Shown: piece by piece, positions 22,870-34,200 of the stretch | Position numbering within the stretch: position 1 is the stretch's first letter | Layout of the letters: every line of letters starts with the position of its first letter | Assembly: GCA_032358165.1 (NCBI GenBank) | Contig: JAALGY010000012.1 | Coordinates: forward strand, 62,001-126,000 | Reading direction: 5' to 3' | Origin: Diplosphaera chodatii | Lineage: Eukaryota > Chlorophyta > Trebouxiophyceae > Prasiolales > Stichococcaceae | DNA length: 64,000 nt | The notes under the pieces: model-generated | The model's database searches: none | Told to the model about the DNA's origin: nothing | The model's input: only the letters and a program-made list of their open reading frames with translations | Made by a program: the position numbers and the translations under genes

Positions 22870-24034
22870 GTGCAATTGCATTGCAGCATGCTCAGCATGA
22901 GAGTACATGGTTCTACATTGCAACAAACCATTTTCTTGCAACCTTGCACACCAGAACAAGGTTGAGCGATGCTGCTAATCAATGCTTAAAATTCACTTAA
23001 AATTCAGAAGCATCTTTTTGGTCACTGGTCATGCAGTGCTGAAGCAGCTGCTGTTCCCAGTCCTGCTCCGTCGCCAGCACCACTGCTGCCGCCGCCGCCT
23101 CCGCTCAACGCTGGTGACAAGCAGGCACGCATCCAGAACCTGCCTTACAGCCCTACTTTTCGAGACCGCAATGCAGATTGAGGGGGGTGTGCGTTATTCG
23201 GGAAGAGTATCGGACTCAGCTCTGACGTCTGAATGACTCGACATTTGCAGGAGAGCCACAGCTGGGGCCTTCTTGTGTCTGTAACGGGTGCAGTGGCCGT
23301 GATGCTGCTGCCTTGAAAAGGGATACGGACGGGGATGATGATGCATGCAGCAGATGAGGCAGCAGCGCTGGCTTGGGCTCTACATGTCTAGTGCATGTCG
23401 CTCATCAACGTACACAGTCGGCCGTTGCTTATGATTACTTTGAGCAAAAACGGGGCCATCATAAATTGTCATCGGGACTATGCGATTACTAGCAGCACCG
23501 TGCTTTATGTCGACATAGAGATGGTAGCTAGAAAGGCATCTGCACTATGTAGCGGGGTTTACGTGTCGGCAGAATCGCAGAACTGCAGGTTGAGGTTGAT
23601 ACCTTCTATGACGCATCAGGTCCCGTGTGCGCAGTTCGTGGGATTGCTATGGTTTATTGAGAATATCGAGGTGCCTGGAGCATGCTAGTGAGTGGGTGTG
23701 TATATCCGGAGCCGCCAAAGATCTGCAAACGACATCGACAACGAAGACACACCAAACAACAGACTGTGGTGCGAATGGACTCACTTCAGCAGAGCTTGCC
23801 CTGATCCTCCTATTTTTTGCAATTGGACAATGCACTGCCATCTGTAAGGTGACGATGCCAGACATCCCCTGTCGGTGCTCAGCTTGCGCTCTGCTGTTGC
23901 GGTCCCAGATGATCCTGATGCAGGCTGTTAATTGAGCTTTCACAGCACAGTCTAGCCTCATGTCAAGCGGTAGCCATGAGTACGCTCCACATGAAGAGTT
24001 TGTTGCATGCAATAATGTCTCCCTTTTGCGCATG
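22870..24034. other. Probable 3' exons of the secreted-protein gene, otherwise unassigned
   Basis: A Pro-rich open segment at about 23046-23160 and a short hydrophobic one near 23252-23317 (SWGLLVSVTGAVAVMLLP, which would fit a GPI-anchor signal) may belong to the gene starting at 20807. Phases did not settle it. The rest shows nothing I can support. Confidence 0.3.
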
Positions 24035-24148
24035 ATGGTCGTTTGTGTCTCGCCTGGCCGATGCTCCGGCGGTCTCCTGCTATGGATTGGGGCATGCTGT
24101 CTACTGAGCTTGGCCGCAGGCCAGGGTGCATTTTTGAATTGCCAGTAG
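24035..24148 (+). pseudogene. Truncated inverted copy of the GPI-anchored cysteine-rich gene
   Basis: The plus strand reads MVVCVSPGRCSGGLLLWIG.., CCLLSLAAGQGAFLNCQ and then TAG. The intact minus-strand gene at 25181-26114 reads MVACASPGRHGS.., CCLLGLAAGQGAILDCQ and continues into QCSTSADC. Similarity extends upstream of the ATG as DNA, so this is a duplicated segment in opposite orientation, not convergence. It stops exactly where the cysteine module begins, and I find no copy of the later exons downstream. A GTAGCG donor overlaps the stop, so a gene with a new intron here cannot be excluded. Confidence 0.65.
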
Positions 24149-25180
24149 CGCAGTGCTGTGAACATTAATGTCCACCTGGATGTCAGGTATTGCATGTGAT
24201 GTAACAGTGCAAGCATAAGGGCGGCTCTGCCAGGGCGGCATGTGTCACTGCTTAGCCGACGCAGGAAGCACTCACAGGACCAGCGTGCATTCCCATGCTC
24301 CGCCTCCGCCAAGATTCAAGGGGGCGCACCTGAGCGGCAGGGGCGCCGCTGCAAATTTCAAATTTGGCATTGCAACAGCCATTTGGTCGAAGGTGCAGAT
24401 AGGAAGCCACACCTGCTCTTGCTTGTAGTTGACGTCCTGCTGGGTGGGGGTCGCGGCAAGGGCATTGCCATGGGCAGCCTCGGTGGCTGTCACCTGGTGC
24501 ACATCGCCCTCGGTACAACTTCAACGGCTGCGTCACAATGCTTGACTTCAGCCTGAGAGCTCCGCGGTGTTCAGTATGCCCTCACTGTTCATCTCACTGT
24601 TCAATTCATCACCGCAGATGATGTCAATTGTGCAGCAGACTCAATTCTTGGCCCCGTGGCTGGTTGCTCTGCTGGCTGCCGTGTGCTGCACATGTAGCAC
24701 ACTCAGGAACAAAATACAAACATGGCATTCATGCCTCTGCTGGAGTGGGTTAGGTGCGCTCCTTCCAACTGTGGCTCCTCAGTGTGAAAAACCGTGTAAA
24801 ACCGTGTGGCTGTATGACGGCCGTGCATTGAACCGCAGCAGCATGCAGCCATGCATTAGGATCTGTGGACGTCAGACGTGCAGCATATACAGTCACGTTA
24901 CTCATAGGTTGATATGCATGTGCCTACGACCAGACGCATATCACAGGGCTTATTCCCATGGCGTGGGTTCCTGCTGTTACACAGCAGCTCTACACCAGTG
25001 GTACCTCATCTTCGAAACTGCCAGAGTCTCAAAACGCAACCATGTCTGACATCATGCATACCAGGCGGGACAGTTACCCCATTGTAGCCTTCAACGTACT
25101 TTCAGTCCGCAAATGCAAGGTAAAGGTGTCTGTGCACGGCCAGCAGCTCGACTTGCATCTGGCCGGCCAGGCCAGGCTGT
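24149..25180. other. No supported gene
   Basis: A plus-strand frame at 24567-25049 begins with a hydrophobic LAPWLVALLAAVCC stretch but has no splice or family support. TTACA at 24976-24980 gives a minus-strand TGTAA about 200 bases after the stop of the gene at 25181-26114 and may be its poly(A) signal. Confidence 0.35.
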
Positions 25181-26114
25181 TCAACAAACCAACAACAGCG
25201 CCGTGGCACCAAAGACTGAGGCCACAAGTATGAGCGCAGCCGAAGCGAGGGGCGCGCTCTGTGCGGCTTGTGTTGCTGATCCAGAGCCAGCTGGTCCAGC
25301 CTGCCAAGCACACATGACATTTGCGCATGTCAGAGCCGTTGCATCCACATACCCAGCTGCTGTAGCTGGTCAGCAATATTGCACTGTGTCCGCTGGTATG
25401 CATGTGCAACTCAGTGCGCATGAGCTTGAGGTGCGATTCTAGTAAACAGCATGTGTCACATTCAGCTGAGCCACCCAGCTTTGGGAAAGATGTCCATCAA
25501 TTGGTACTGCGCAAAGCAAGTTCCTATGCTGGCTACAGCTTACCGTGCAGGTTGTATCGGAAGATGTGCAGAAGGCGAGTACTTCGTTTTGCCGAGTGCA
25601 AGTTCCGCTCATGCAGTCTGAGTCCGAGGTGCAGCTATCGCAGTCCGCAGCTCCATTCGGATTGACAGTGTTGGTCTACAAGGTACATGCAACCATGGTG
25701 TTTGCTTTCTGCTTATCAGTCATCAGAACGGAAGCACCCTACCAACTACTGGACCAGCGTGCTTTCGCAAAAGCTTCAACGTGGCTCATTTAGCGGGCAT
25801 GCAACAATGTTTTGAGCAGTACCTTCACAGAATGCGCGTGTGGCACAACATGCATACATTTCCTAACCACCATTGGCTGCACTCACCGTGACCATGCAGC
25901 TGATGGACGCATCGGTTGGGACGCAGAACGTGTAGCCGATCTGCACGATTGCAGCTGCGTCGCCACCACAAATGCCAGAGCTGCAGTCCGCACTTGTGGA
26001 GCACTGCTGGCAATCCAATATGGCACCCTGACCCGCGGCCAAGCCCAGAAGACAGCATGCAACAAAAAAGCCCAGAAGACTACCGTGTCGTCCAGGCGAG
26101 GCACAAGCGACCAT
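25181..26114 (-). CDS. Small GPI-anchored (predicted) cysteine-rich protein, two repeats
   Basis: Three exons join in phase 0: 25887-26114, 25544-25675, 25181-25300, giving 159 residues. Exon 1 encodes a signal peptide (LLGFFVACCLLGLAAGQG) and the first cysteine repeat (CQQCSTSADCSSGIC..TFCVPTD..SC). Exon 2 encodes a second repeat with the same spacing (CDSCTSDSDCMSGTC..AFCTSSD..TC). Exon 3 is short, small-residue rich (GPAGSGSATQAAQSAP) and ends in an uninterrupted hydrophobic stretch (LILVASVFGATALLLVC) at the stop, the classic layout of a GPI-attachment signal. One repeat per exon suggests growth by exon duplication. The start is the ATG at 26114; an acceptor-like CGCAG sits just before it, so a 5' UTR intron is possible. 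Location at the outer plasma membrane or wall is inferred. Role unknown. Confidence 0.8.
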
Positions 26115-26845
26115 CCTGCGCGAAAACAGACAGCACAGCATGCAGTGAGCGTTGCATGTGATGATGTACACTCATGGCTGGCACTTGGCATGAGGGCGTA
26201 GTGTGCAGAGCGAAACCAATGGCATCCATGAGCACCAATCAACTGCTCGACAGCAGAGCGCAAGCTGAGCAGGTGAAGGTCCACCATTGTCACCAAACCT
26301 TACAAACGGCGACCCGTTAACTGCGAAAATGGGCGGTCGATCTGGCTGCCACACTGCAATGGCGTCCTAATTTGTAAGAGGTGTCACGCAAGATAAAAGT
26401 GCAGTCTGGGTTAGAATGACAAAGAGGTTAATGTGCGCCGCATGTCACGGTGACGCAGACACGTCCAATATGGTGCCGTCAGGTGATAATCTCTGTATGT
26501 CATCCTGACATCAAACACGATCGGCAATGATGACGGAAACGCATGTAACAGTACAGTCACTAGTAGATACTTGTGTGTTAGTGAGTTTGTGGGGACGGCG
26601 GAAGAGATCGCCGTGGTTTCGTCCGTGCACAGCCAAGCCAGCATGTACGTCATGTCAGGCTGACTCATAACGACTTCGAAGACCGGAATGTGTGTTGCCA
26701 CGGCTACTCTTGCTGACGATCCAGGGCCTGACGCAAGCCTTGAGCGGCACTCAGACGGGCGCGGGCAGCCGAGCACAGGTCTGCAGAGATGTGCACGCGT
26801 GGGAAAGTGGGAAAGTCGTGCTGACGCACGGTTACGTGATGCGGG
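26115..26845. other. No supported gene
   Basis: This lies between the GPI-anchored gene and the Mutator-like element. Nothing with coding or repeat support was seen. Confidence 0.4.
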
Positions 26846-26854
26846 CAGTCCAAC

Positions 26855-26928
26855 CCTCCTCGAAATTTCTACGCCACCTAAACCCGCATCTGCATGCTGG
26901 ATCCGAGCTGGCAGCGCGCAAGCACGTG
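26855..26928 (+). repeat. Left terminal inverted repeat of the MULE
   Basis: It begins CCTCCTCGAAATTTCTACG and ends GCACGTG. Compared with the right end it differs at two positions (C/T and A/G). Confidence 0.93.
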
Positions 26929-27235
26929 CGGTTGCTTCTAACGGAAACCGCTGGCTGAGGCTGGCTGCAAACCGTCATGTTGTGCGAACATTGACCAGAG
27001 TGACCCCGCGTGGGCGTGTGGGCGGTAACCGGCCTCATCGCCACCCAGTTTGGCGCCGACATGTTGGATCAATCGGGCCAAGTCGACTGTCCAGCATCAG
27101 ACATCAGATTGTAGACCAACAGTCTACCTGCCTGATCAACCTATATCCCACAATGACCCAAACCTACTAACCCCGAGAAACCCAAGCAATGTTGTGCCAA
27201 CGGTCCGATATCAGACTAGACAGCACAGTTTCAGC

Positions 27236-30200
27236 TCAGTTTGGGTGGCTATTTGCTATCTGCTGTGGCTGCTGTGCTAGGATGGCAGCCAGATATTGCA
27301 TCAATGCCGGAGTTGCTGGCTGCAATCCAGCTGGAGCAGCGTGTGGCCAGCCTGCCGCAGGCCACCCTGTTGGTGGCAGGTTCTCTGACACCTGCGGCAT
27401 GGCTGAAGGCCCCGGCCGGGTAGCAGGTGCTGCAGCATGCGACTGTGCGGGCAGCAGCTGTAGAATTGGCCTGCCAGCGGCAGCAATGTTCGGCTCTCTG
27501 GCTTGCAGCGGCGGCGTCCTTGCTGCGGCCACGCTGCCATTGCATGTTACAAGCGTAGGCAGGCATTCTGTCGGCGCCGCGTGCTGTTGCTGCAGCTGCA
27601 GACAGCCGACTGCTCCCGGCGCCAATGGTCGCCCTGCATCGCGCTGCTCCGCTGCACCAGCACCAGCGCATGCCGCCTTGCTGCCACCTGCATTCTCCTG
27701 CGCCTTGGGCTGAGATCCTGGCAGCCGATCGATCAGCGGGCCCTTCTTGGCTGATGCCTTGCGCTCTCCCTTGGCGAAAGACTCGACACCCGCTGTGGAC
27801 ACCTGCAGCGCTGCGGATGGCTGCTGCTGCTTGCGCCGCTTGCTTGCACCTTTGCCGCCAAAGCAGGCTGCCTCACGCCGCTTCAGAGTCCATCCATCCT
27901 GTGGGTTGAGCGGCACCAGGGGCTCAACACGGCTGGCAGGGTGTGAGCAGCCGGCTGCTGCATCCGCTGCTGTTCGTGCTGAGAGCTGCCGCAGGTACGC
28001 TCTGAGTTGCAGCAGCTGTGGCATTGCGGCTTCCATCAAGTCGTCCTTTGAGCCGGCAAGCTGCTGGATGTCTGCGATGGCCTCGTCGAATTGTGTCCGT
28101 ATGTTGCGCTGTCTGCTGGGTGGCTCTGCTGTGCCATCCTTTGGCTGCTGAGCTGCAGCTGCTGCAGGTGCTGCAGGTGGCGCCACTGGTGTTGCGGCAG
28201 TGCTGGCTGGCTGCGCATCAGCAGCTGCAGCAGTGGCGCTGGCAGGTTGAGCCACCTACAAGCCATGGTGTAGGTGTATGTTGAAGAAGGGCTGCGGTGG
28301 GTATCGCAAGGTGCATTCACAACGCCAGCGCGCATACTATGGTGGCGGCACACTAAAAAGTTAACCATAGTTGGACGGTGGTAATCTTAGACTGCCTACC
28401 TCCTGCCGCAGTGGATAGTGCCGACGAAGGACATCCAGCCCACCCACAGATGTGCCCAGCCTTGTGCCCATGACCGCCTTCAGCTGTCCGGCGTTGATGC
28501 AGTAGCGCATGAGCAGAAGCTTGGCTGAGTGTTTGCAGAAGTTGCCCCGGGCCGCATGTGTGCAGGTGCAGCTGCCTTCCGTGACCTCGTAGTGCACGCC
28601 AGGCTTGCTGCAGCTGCGGATGCGTGCTGCTGCCGCCCCGTCTGCAGGCACTACATGGTCGTCTGGCATCTTGCCTGCTGCGATGATGGAGACGGCTGCC
28701 ACGTCTTCTGCCGCCCTGTTCTTCTGAATGCAAGCAGTCTTACGCCTGGCAAGCTCCTGCATGACACCAGGACCCCAAACACTATCAGCACATCAACGAC
28801 TGAGTGGTACACTGCTATTGCTTATATATACACTGCCGGCAGCCGGCAGCGACCAGACCAGATCACCAGGTCAAGCAACTCAGCAACAGCCACAACAACA
28901 ATAGGCAGAGCAGTTACCTGGAAATGCGCAAAGATGCGAACAGTCAGCTGCTCGACCAGCCAGTCTATGCGGCGTGACTGCATCTGCGCCCTGTCCATTG
29001 CCAGCACAGCCTTCATTGCACTGTGGAAGCCTTCGCAAACGCCTGTGGTCTGCTGGTTGGCCAGATCAAGGTTGCGGAAGTAGGCCACCCACATCGCTGC
29101 AGGAGTGCAGAGTGTACTCGACTCAGTGTGGCATACATATATGCAGCACCATCAATCAAATGCTTGAAGACTTGGTGTCCTGCAGCGCCACTGCATGCGC
29201 ACCCAGCTTGTCGCCTGCATAATGCTTTTTGAAGTACTCGATGAAGGCGTGGCAGTCCCCATCGAAGTCATTGTACAGCTGCTGCAACAGGTCCCGCAGC
29301 TGCATGCGCGCTGCTGCTGGGTCTGCAAGCAACAATGCAATGACTTGGCAGAAGCAGCATTTGAAAATTGCCAGCACTTTGCCACGGGCCATCAATGCAG
29401 GCTGCATCTTGCCTTATGCTGATGTTCTCACTCACCTGCGCCTGTGCCAGGGTTGAAGTGCATGATTTGGTTCAGGCGCTCGATCAGCTCCTTGCGCCGT
29501 GACGTGTCGGTCTTCACCTTCTTGATGCTGTGTTTGATCCAGTTGTCCATGACGTGGAAGGTGCACAGGAACATCTTGACTCGCCTCTGTTCGTGCACGA
29601 ACACCTCCCTGCAGCACACGGCAGAAGCCATGCACAATCATCTGGCAGACGTGAGGTAACAAGCAGGGTCGAGTGCTGCAGATGCATGGCGGTTGGATCA
29701 GCCAGTATTCTGATGGTGCAGCTTAGTCTCACCGGATAGCGCCGATCTCAGCATCACTATTGTCGACCATGACAGCCTCAGGTAACCAGCCCGGTCGCAG
29801 CTGCTGTGCTCGCTTGAGGAAGTCTCGGAGGAAGATGGTGAGGTGGTCAATCGACTCTCCGCCGCCGAGCAATGCCCATGCAACAGGCCGGCCTCGCTGA
29901 TGGTCATCCATGACCAGGATTGTGAACAGTGGATACTGCGTCAATGATAGACATCCCGTCAACCATGCGAACGATGCTGTTGTAAATACTAGTCAGACTC
30001 AACTGACCTCGTGTGCAGCATGTTTCTGACACTGATGCACACTTGGTGGCATGCAAGCGCACCCGGCAGTTGTTTGTGCCGAAGGTGGAATCCATGAACA
30101 GCACCCTTCCGTACTGCAGGAGCCACTGCCGCTGCTCGTCTGATTGCAGCCCCAGCACGAATGGCTGCTTGGCTGCTTGCTGCTGGGGCTGGTAGCAGAA

Positions 30201-31290
30201 CACCCACTCAGGATGCAACTCCTGCCAGATATGAAGGGATGCCGCTGGGTCGGCATGCAGCTGCCATTGCTGCAACTGCTGCTGCTGTCGCAGATGTTTG
30301 ATATCATCCACACACAAGTGGCTGTCGCGCCAAAGCTGCTTGTTCTTACGCAGCTCTGCCTCGGTGGGGCACCGGCTGCGGATGCGGGCACGGTGCTCCT
30401 GCCAGCACATACTGTCATCAGCTGCCTTCACATCAGTCACAGCCGGCGGCCTACTGTCCATTCAGATGAAGCTGTAGTGCAGATGATTGTGCTCGATGCA
30501 TTCTAGTACCTGGAGAATGGTGTTGGCTGGCACACCAATGAGCAGGAGCTGCGCCACCCATGTGTGGCATTCATCTGAGATGTGGCTGGGGAACTGATCG
30601 GCCACGCCGCGGATGGCTGCGTGAGCCTCTGTCCCATGGCCGGCATGCTGTGTGCTGCCGACCGCCTACTTAACAATGACAACGCCGGGCGCCACCACAG
30701 GCCGCCGGACACTGAAATGGACTTGGCAGCCGACTTTGATGGACTCGTTGTTCTTGACCTTGCTGCGGTAGCTGCCTGGGCCATTCTTAGGTCGCTGCTC
30801 TCGGTCGATGACCTCCGGCTCATCAGTGCTGTTGTCTTCAGGACCTCTGTTGCAATGATGAACCACGACCTCACTATAGATCGAAGGATGCTGTGGGTCA
30901 GAGCTGAACTTACGACTGGACTTGCGGAAGAACTTGCTGCCACCACGTTCCGTTTCGCCCGTCAACAGGTTGTCAACAAGGTCAGCATGCAGGCAAATCT
31001 GGTAAAATTGGCAGATGGTGCGACCGCGACCCTCCCTACTGCGGTCCGGAACTTGCTCTGACACGATATGTGCGTGCAACTGCAACTGTTCGAGGTCAAG
31101 TGAGCCGCTGGGTACGTCCTCGCAAGGCTGATACAGCTGTTGTGCCTCGCTACCAGCTTGCATACCAATAGACACGCACGCTGCGCACGCTACAACCCCA
31201 CCAGACTGCGCCTGTGACAACTTTGTTTCGTTGCATTGCGTCTGCTGCGGTTTGCAACAAGAGCGACGTCCCGCTGTTTCATTTGAATTG
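27236..31290 (-). CDS. MULE transposase (DDE, SWIM zinc finger), multi-exon
   Basis: Segments in order: N-terminal DNA-binding part, about 30675-31290, with a zinc-ligand cluster (VKNNESIKVGCQVHFSVRR); 30510-30647 (starts HAGHGTEAHAAIRG, then ECHTWVAQLLLIGVPANTIL); about 29990-30461, ending in the first catalytic aspartate (LFMDSTFGTNN); about 29733-29943 (YPLFTILVMDDHQRGRPVAW, then the second aspartate in VMVDNSDAE); about 29438-29620 with the CxxH signature (MFLCTFHVMDNW); about 29160-29400; 28917-29090 (NQQTTGVCEGFHSAMK, a likely catalytic Glu); about 28400-28760 with a SWIM finger (SCTCTHAARGNFCKH); and a long last exon 27236-28255, low-complexity with a basic patch (KGASKRRKQQQ). This is the standard order for plant FAR1/MULE transposases. 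The exact start and some boundaries are not fixed. No internal stop was needed in any catalytic segment. Confidence 0.8.
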
Positions 31291-31294
31291 CCTT

Positions 31295-31368
31295 CACGTG
31301 CCTGCGCGCTGCCAGCTCGGATCCAGCATGCAGATGCGGGTTTAGGTAGCGTAGAAATTTCGAGGAGG
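31295..31368 (-). repeat. Right terminal inverted repeat of the MULE
   Basis: This is the reverse complement of the left repeat, 72 of 74 positions matching. The 9-base target duplication CAGTCCAAC follows directly at 31369-31377. Confidence 0.93.
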
Positions 31369-31377
31369 CAGTCCAAC

Positions 31378-34200
31378 ATCCGCCACAATGCCCGCCTTCA
31401 CAACTCCCGCTGCTGACACTCCAACATCCTCCAGTTCCCCCACGGCTGGCATTTTCGACAGCCGCAATGCCCTCCGCCGACCCACATCAGGAACCTACAA
31501 CGGCACCCACTCCTTCCGGAGCATCCGGCTCCGCAATGCGAACAGCGGGCGCCTTAGCAGCTGCATCTGCTCGCGCCATGGCGATGCTGTTGGCCTGGCA
31601 ACCAGCTGCGCAGTGCCCCGCGGATACAAAGAGATGTAGCTGATCTGCAATGAAGTCATGATCGATGGTGTGATGTGTGATGTTGTGTGAGACGTGAGTC
31701 AGTATTGTCCGCACCTGCGGTGCAAGCCTGCGACCCGAGGCAGGTTGCCCGCATAGTGTTTGGTGGATCGTCGCAGTACTGCAGCTGTGATCTGTCTTAC
31801 TAATGACACTGGCAGCACCATCGTGCTGGTTTCGAGCATACATACCCTTCTCGATTGGCCAACCACCTTATTGCAAGGTGGCATTGCCTGAGAAACAGTT
31901 CACGACTAGTATACCTCCTGGCACTATCGTAACCGTGAAGGCAGTTCAGATGTAGCTATTCAAAAGCGATCGTGCACTCAAATAGGAGTTTCAGGCCTCG
32001 GCGTGGTGGATCCGAGGCGGGGCAATACAGCTACGGATGAGTTGACGAGAGGGGTAGCAGTTCAATTGGCAAAAAAGTCAGCTCCTAGGCTCGATCCTTT
32101 GTGGTTTTGCCTGTTTTTTGGTGCAAACAGCATACAGTCGCATGGTGCGCACCTGCCTGCTGCACAGCATTGATCGCGCAGTACGTGATCGGCTACGACT
32201 GCCAAAGTACGGCAGACAGCAGCTGCACACTGCAACTGAAATGCCCTCAACGGTTGCACAAAGGCAGCAAGTGTGCCACAAGCTGATGCGCATTCCGTGT
32301 GAACACAGAGGATTAGGTTCGCACTACCACGCCTCTCAGCATATAAACACCATGACCCGTTCCAACAGCTGCTGCACATGCTCTATCGCGCACCTGCATT
32401 GGACGCTGGCCGCTGCACGACGAGTGCGCGGACTAGCAACACAGCCAGGACAGAGTCCGCGGTCAGGAATGAGAAACCGCAATTGCCCAGGTGCAACACC
32501 TAGGCTCGACGCCTGGACGCCCAATATGTTTTGCTTTTTTCTCGCAAACAGCATGTAACCACATTTTCCCGACCTACCCCAGGCGACAGAACAGGCCGCC
32601 GGAATTTGCTGCAGGACACAGCTGCGCATGGCCGTTCGAAGATGGTTACTCGTCTGTAGGCATCGAATCTTGCATTCACCTTGCTGCTTTGGCATTTTGT
32701 TGCGCAGTATTGTGCGAAGCCTACAGCAACTCAGTTTTCTCGGATGGTGTATACACGTACGCTGAGAGGCACGGCTATTGCTGGAAATGATGATACATTG
32801 CAGATGGTCCTGCGATACATTGGGCTGGACCACTTCCCAAATTCGCCCACTGATCCGCGGTCATGATGTTGCGCTTTACAATTGTTCAGCTCTGCTGCAT
32901 TACGCAGTCGACCACCGTGACCCTGCTGTGAGCATGCGTGTGTATCGAACGAAACTCGGCAAACATCAATCTCTGCACCGCCTGGCACTTTCCGTTTATC
33001 AGCCAAAACGCACGTCGGATGTAGCGCTACGGTGTGTGAGCGGCCATGCTGCTTTGGCTGTTGCCTGGAAGTTGCGGCTTGAAAACTCGGGGTTTTTACG
33101 AGAGTGCTCGAGTTGCAAAAACCTCTATATTCTGTGTCTTCATAATTGTTGGCAGGCCCTGCCTGCTGGCGTCGGGACTCCCTCAGGAATACCGTACACC
33201 ATGACGCCACAGAACTTTGAGAAGATAGATCTGACATCAAATTGATGAGTGTCACGTGTTGCAGCACAAGCAACTAACCATTTTTGCTGTCAGACATGTC
33301 GAATCCCACCCTCGTGTATTGGCTGGTCCAATGATCCTGTCAGGGTGACCGCCATAACTGATCAGGCTGACAGCATGCGCCCTCGCTGCCGTGCTTCATG
33401 CTCGACGCAGTTGGACTCAAAGTGCAAATACACCTGGGCCAGGTTGACGCTACCTAGTACACCAATATAGTAGGAGGGTCGTCGGCAAAAGTGTGGATCT
33501 CTCGATTCTGACACGACATGGAGTGAGCGAGGAACGACGGACGCCTGCATACCTGAGATGAGGAGTACACAGCACGCACATACATATTCATCTACAGTTG
33601 ATCAGTTGGCGTACGGTACACCTCAGCTAGATGCTCAAGGCAGGTTAGTGTCTGCTCTCTTGTCTTCGCAGCTGGCCGCATATGTGTGCAAAAGAGCTGG
33701 ATCGTCCTGCGATACTGCAGTCGTCATCAAGCTTTGGATGCATGCATGCATGATCCAGTGTATTTGTGTATCGGAGCAGTTGGTCACCATGCATCATGTG
33801 ATGCAGCTTCATCACCCCCATACTAGCGCATGAGCCGCAACAAAAGGCGTTGTGTGCACCCCACGTATGTAGCAGCCACATTGCAGCCGCAGCGCGACAT
33901 TGCAGCCAGTTTTCTGAGGAACACGGGAGAAGTCAAACGGCTTCCATGGTTCAGGTGATTCGCAGGTGCATATGTGAGAGCATCGTTTTCCAAGTTGCCT
34001 TTCCATCGCAACGTGTAGTTCGTCCAGCAGGGCATCTATATAATGTGTGCATGGTCCGGCTGCATATCTCAAGGTTCAGCCTTTACACCATGGCCTTCAG
34101 CATCACAGACAAGACCTCACATGTCCTGATGCTGACGTACAGCTACCTGGGTGCAGACGAGAGATAGAGCTATCGCAAACATCTGCCGACTCCTGCGCAG
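31378..34200. other. Unresolved stretch, no firm gene
   Basis: Just right of the MULE a plus-strand frame reads on from the insertion site (about 31371-31637: PSADPHQEPTTAPTPSG.., then an Ala-rich end), so the element may have landed in or near an exon. A plus-strand segment at about 33156-33245 after a TTGGCAG acceptor (ALPAGVGTPSGIPYTMTPQN..) looks like a 3' exon, but no upstream exon could be joined. Two degenerate direct copies of a CCTAGGCTCGA..CAAACAGCAT motif lie near 32085 and 32500. Confidence 0.3.

Larger units (their letters stand above)
26855..31368 (-). mobile_element. Complete Mutator-like element (MULE), 4.5 kb
   Basis: The boundaries are fixed by 74-bp terminal inverted repeats (26855-26928 and 31295-31368, two mismatches) and by a perfect 9-base direct repeat, CAGTCCAAC, just outside at 26846-26854 and 31369-31377. 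Nine-base target duplications are diagnostic for the Mutator superfamily. The interior encodes a minus-strand transposase in several exons (next entry). Near-identical ends, a perfect target duplication and an apparently open transposase suggest a fairly recent insertion that may still be able to move. Confidence 0.92.

Noticed and set aside
24567..25049. 160-codon frame with hydrophobic start as an intact duplicate of the GPI gene
   Set aside because: No alignment with the GPI-signal exon or cysteine exons beyond hydrophobic composition.
32118..32558. 146-codon plus-strand ORF
   Set aside because: No motif, no splice support, unbiased codons; overlaps degenerate direct repeats.
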